Shown here piece after piece: positions 61,945-64,000 of a stretch of DNA of 64,000 nucleotides. The position numbers and the translations under genes were made by a program. The stretch comes from CAXBNB01 sp040151475 (GTDB taxonomy: Bacteria; Bacteroidota; Bacteroidia; Cytophagales; Cyclobacteriaceae). The notes under the pieces are model-generated. The model had not been told where the DNA came from. It ran no database searches and was given only the letters and a program-made list of their open reading frames with translations. Location: positions 62,001-126,000 of the forward strand of contig NZ_JBDKWG010000130.1 of the NCBI RefSeq assembly GCF_040151475.1, written 5' to 3'. Within the stretch, counting starts at the first letter, position 1, and the number at the start of each line of letters is the position of its first letter.

Positions 61945-62565
61945 TTAGATTCCTTGGAGGTGTTTTGTGTCGTTTTCCCTAACCAGTGAAAAAGTGTTGT
62001 TTGAATAGGACAACTCATACAGGCAAAGGTTTTGATGCAAGAACCTATCCATTTTGTCCAGAGGATGATTCAACAACCAGCATACTAATATTCTAATCGC
62101 CCGGCCATGACAGCATACAAGTATGGTTTGTTCGTCCTCGTTAGACAGGATATAATCCATACTTTGTTTTTGTCTTGCCATCACTTGATTGGGAGACTCT
62201 CCCCCACTAATAGCAGCATCCAATTTACCTGCTTTCCATTCCTCGATTGAGTCCAAATAACGCTGGTGCATTTCCTGATCGAAAAATTGGCCTTCATAAT
62301 TTCCCCAACTGATTTCATCCAAACCTTCCAAAGACTCGTATGGCAGCCCGTCATCAATAAAACCCTGTACAGATTCTATGGTTCTTACCAGAGACGAAGT
62401 ATAAATTTTATCAAAAGGAATGTCACTATAAGCTTTATAAAAAGACTCTGCCTGCTTTCTCCCCAAATCATTGAGAGAAGAGTTAATCCCCCTTCCCTGC
62501 ACCATATTCTTTTTATTAAACTCTGTCTGTCCATGTCTGATTATGTATATTTTTTTGGTTTTCAA
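61945..62565 (-). CDS. Histidine phosphatase family protein (phosphoglycerate mutase-like)
   Basis: About 206 residues from a TTG at 62565 (MKTKKIYIIRHGQ); no in-frame ATG exists ahead of the RHG motif, and a longer frame to 62628 would overlap the divergent thioesterase start. The catalytic His lies in RHGQTEFN (10-13) and the second His in VCCHGRAIRI; GINSSLNDLGRKQAE is also typical. It could be an alpha-ribazole or sugar-phosphate phosphatase. Substrate not specified by sequence. Confidence 0.88.
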   Translation of the reverse strand: MKTKKIYIIRHGQTEFNKKNMVQGRGINSSLNDLGRKQAESFYKAYSDIPFDKIYTSSLVRTIESVQGFIDDGLPYESLEGLDEISWGNYEGQFFDQEMHQRYLDSIEEWKAGKLDAAISGGESPNQVMARQKQSMDYILSNEDEQTILVCCHGRAIRILVCWLLNHPLDKMDRFLHQNLCLYELSYSNNTFSLVRENDTKHLQGI

Positions 62566-62573
62566 TTGAAATG

Positions 62574-62581
62574 TATCTTTG
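62574..62581 (+). promoter_or_regulatory. Possible -7 promoter element of the thioesterase-menF operon
   Basis: TATCTTTG fits TAnnTTTG, 39 nt upstream of the ATG at 62621, with TTG 16 nt further upstream (62555-62557). Confidence 0.5.
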
Positions 62582-62620
62582 TTTGTGGAGTTGCGAAGAT
62601 AGGACAAATAATCAATCGAT

Positions 62621-63040
62621 ATGTTCAATAAAGATTTTACCTTAGAAGGAATAAATGAGTTTTCTAAAAAGTCAATGGTTGGTCATATTGGCATTGAATT
62701 TACCGAAATAGGTGAAGATTATATCAAAGCAAAAATGCCTGTTGACCACAGAACAATTCAACCAATGGGACTACTACACGGAGGGGCTTCTGTAGTACTT
62801 GCCGAGACCCTCGGAAGTATAGGAGCGACTATGACCACAGATATAAGCAAACAGGCCTGTGTAGGTTTAGAAATAAATGCCAATCATATCAAATCGGCGA
62901 AAAATGGATTCGTCCATGGCATTGCCAAACCCGTTCATATAGGAAAAAAAACACATATCTGGGAAATTAAAGTTTCAAACGACGATGACGAATTGGTCTG
63001 CATTAGTCGAATTACCATAGCGATTATAGATAGAAAATAG
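62621..63040 (+). CDS. Hotdog-fold thioesterase (PaaI/DHNA-CoA thioesterase type)
   Basis: 139 residues. The 4HBT-II fold has the substrate motif QPMGLLHGGASVVLAET with His53-Gly-Gly and the catalytic-type Glu62. Because the next gene encodes a chorismate-utilising isochorismate synthase-like enzyme, it is likely the 1,4-dihydroxy-2-naphthoyl-CoA thioesterase of menaquinone synthesis, though a general acyl-CoA thioesterase cannot be excluded. 32 nt before the next gene. Confidence 0.9.
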   Translation: MFNKDFTLEGINEFSKKSMVGHIGIEFTEIGEDYIKAKMPVDHRTIQPMGLLHGGASVVLAETLGSIGATMTTDISKQACVGLEINANHIKSAKNGFVHGIAKPVHIGKKTHIWEIKVSNDDDELVCISRITIAIIDRK

Positions 63041-63072
63041 TGTTAAAAAAAACACTCTTGTGAGGCAAGGTC

Positions 63073-64000
63073 ATGAACAACAAATCAGAGAAAACAAACT
63101 TAGAATCAACTACCATTTCTTTTGAAGAAAACCTGGAGTTGTTTTTCAATACTTCCGTAAAATCCAACTTGTCTTTAGCCATTTGGAGAATTCCTCGTCA
63201 AGACGAAATTCATGCTATTTGTCAATTGGACAAAGTAGAAATTTACCCCGATGAATTGGAGACAGCACCTCCGGGATTTTTCTTTGTACCTTTCAACAAG
63301 TCTGAATCTAATCAGGGAAATTTCATTAAAGCAGATTTAATGCTCAATTCTGAAGACAATGAAATAAAAACGAATCCTACATTTAACAAAACCGAATTAT
63401 TCGATGACTTCAAAAAACAATTTGAATACCTTTCGGTTTCAGATGAGTTTAACATTTCAGACTTTCTTCCCAATGTCAAGACTAAGGAAAAAAATCAGGA
63501 AGAATTCGAGCTATTGATAAAAGAATCAATTGATGCCATAAGAGAAGGCAGTTATCAAAAAATAGTACCGTCACGCAATAAGCTGATCCCCATATCAGGA
63601 AAATTCAACCCTGTTAAAGAATTTTTAAAGCTTTGTGAAGCCTACGAAAACGCATTTGTATCTATCGTGTTTGTGCCGAAAGCCGGGCTTTGGATGGGTG
63701 CAACACCAGAGCTGCTCCTTTCTATTGGAGACAATAAAATTTTCAGAACAGAAGCACTGGCTGGCACGCAAAGTATTCCCCAAAACTTTGAACTCTCCAA
63801 AGTAGCCTGGACACAAAAAGAAATCGAAGAACAAGCCTTGGTGAGCAGGTACATTGTCAACTGTTTCAAAAGCATCAGACTCAGAGAGTTTACCGAATAC
63901 GGACCAAAAACGATCAAAGCAGGAAATCTTATTCATTTAAAAACTGCATTCACTGTTGATATGGATCAGGTGAACTACCCGCTATTGGGTACCGCAATGT
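63073..64000 (+). CDS. menF: Isochorismate synthase-like chorismate-binding enzyme (C-terminus outside window)
   Basis: 309 codons visible from the ATG at 63073; the gene runs off the right edge. It has the chorismate-binding domain: AIREGSYQKIVPSRNK, GLWMGATPELLLSI, and EALAGTQSI with the catalytic Glu/Ala-Gly-Thr element. The frame continues intact to KTAFTVDMDQ. It makes isochorismate for menaquinone; salicylate synthesis is less likely, given the thioesterase neighbour. The C-terminal Mg-binding Glu residues are not in view. Confidence 0.88.
   Translation, partial: MNNKSEKTNLESTTISFEENLELFFNTSVKSNLSLAIWRIPRQDEIHAICQLDKVEIYPDELETAPPGFFFVPFNKSESNQGNFIKADLMLNSEDNEIKTNPTFNKTELFDDFKKQFEYLSVSDEFNISDFLPNVKTKEKNQEEFELLIKESIDAIREGSYQKIVPSRNKLIPISGKFNPVKEFLKLCEAYENAFVSIVFVPKAGLWMGATPELLLSIGDNKIFRTEALAGTQSIPQNFELSKVAWTQKEIEEQALVSRYIVNCFKSIRLREFTEYGPKTIKAGNLIHLKTAFTVDMDQVNYPLLGTAM

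Overview
The window looks like a chromosome segment of a free-living, probably marine Bacteroidota, most likely Cytophagales or a relative. Supporting signs are a SusC/SusD pair with an ECF sigma/FecR switch, OMP_b-brl_3 and GSCFA proteins found mainly in this phylum, DUF2911 and TlpA-like proteins, AT-rich spacers, few Shine-Dalgarno sequences, and promoter elements of the Bacteroidota type (TTG, about 17-20 nt, TAnnTTTG). I see no phage, conjugative module, intact IS element, CRISPR array, tRNA or rRNA.

Region 1 (1-8.1 kb) is a tight minus-strand operon: a PVC-type dehydrogenase/cytochrome c lipoprotein, a secreted TIM-barrel protein, a Gfo/Idh/MocA oxidoreductase, an SDR dehydrogenase and a ROK kinase (cut by the window edge). 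A second TIM-barrel gene with its AraC regulator runs divergently. Region 2 (8.2-14.5 kb) is mixed: a universal stress protein, two secreted proteins of unknown role, a DNA-3-methyladenine glycosylase remnant, DUF2911, HlyIII with the tail of a lost upstream gene, and a repeat-rich spacer. Region 3 (14.5-29 kb) holds three more PVC-type dehydrogenases. One has an azurin-like copper domain and a ThuA domain instead of cytochrome c. Between them lie a cupin/PEP-hydrolase-like/UPF0261 set, a DUF1080 (3-keto-disaccharide hydrolase) lipoprotein and a Tat-exported toroid-like protein. Two copies of a MITE-like repeat sit in this block.

Region 4 (29-42.3 kb) carries a GDPD phosphodiesterase, a GH92 enzyme with an altered catalytic motif, a Tat-exported TIM-barrel protein, SusD, SusC with an STN signalling domain, FecR, an ECF sigma factor and a Tat-exported Gfo/Idh/MocA oxidoreductase. 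Regions 1, 3 and 4 together suggest oxidative sugar breakdown outside the cytoplasm: uptake by SusCD, hydrolysis by GH92 or DUF1080, oxidation by Gfo/Idh and PVC-type enzymes with electrons passed to haem or copper domains, rearrangement by TIM-barrel enzymes, then SDR and ROK steps in the cytoplasm. The pathway is an inference; the gene families are clear.

Region 5 (42.6-64 kb) is mostly housekeeping: an AraC regulator and TonB receptor, an MFS transporter, a YyaL-like thioredoxin-domain protein, GSCFA, rpsF-rpsR-rplI, an Ig-like surface protein, an eight-haem cytochrome with HEAT and TPR repeats, a SiaC-like protein, an ECF sigma operon, xseA-xseB, a histidine phosphatase, and a hotdog thioesterase next to an isochorismate synthase-like gene (menaquinone), which is cut by the right edge.
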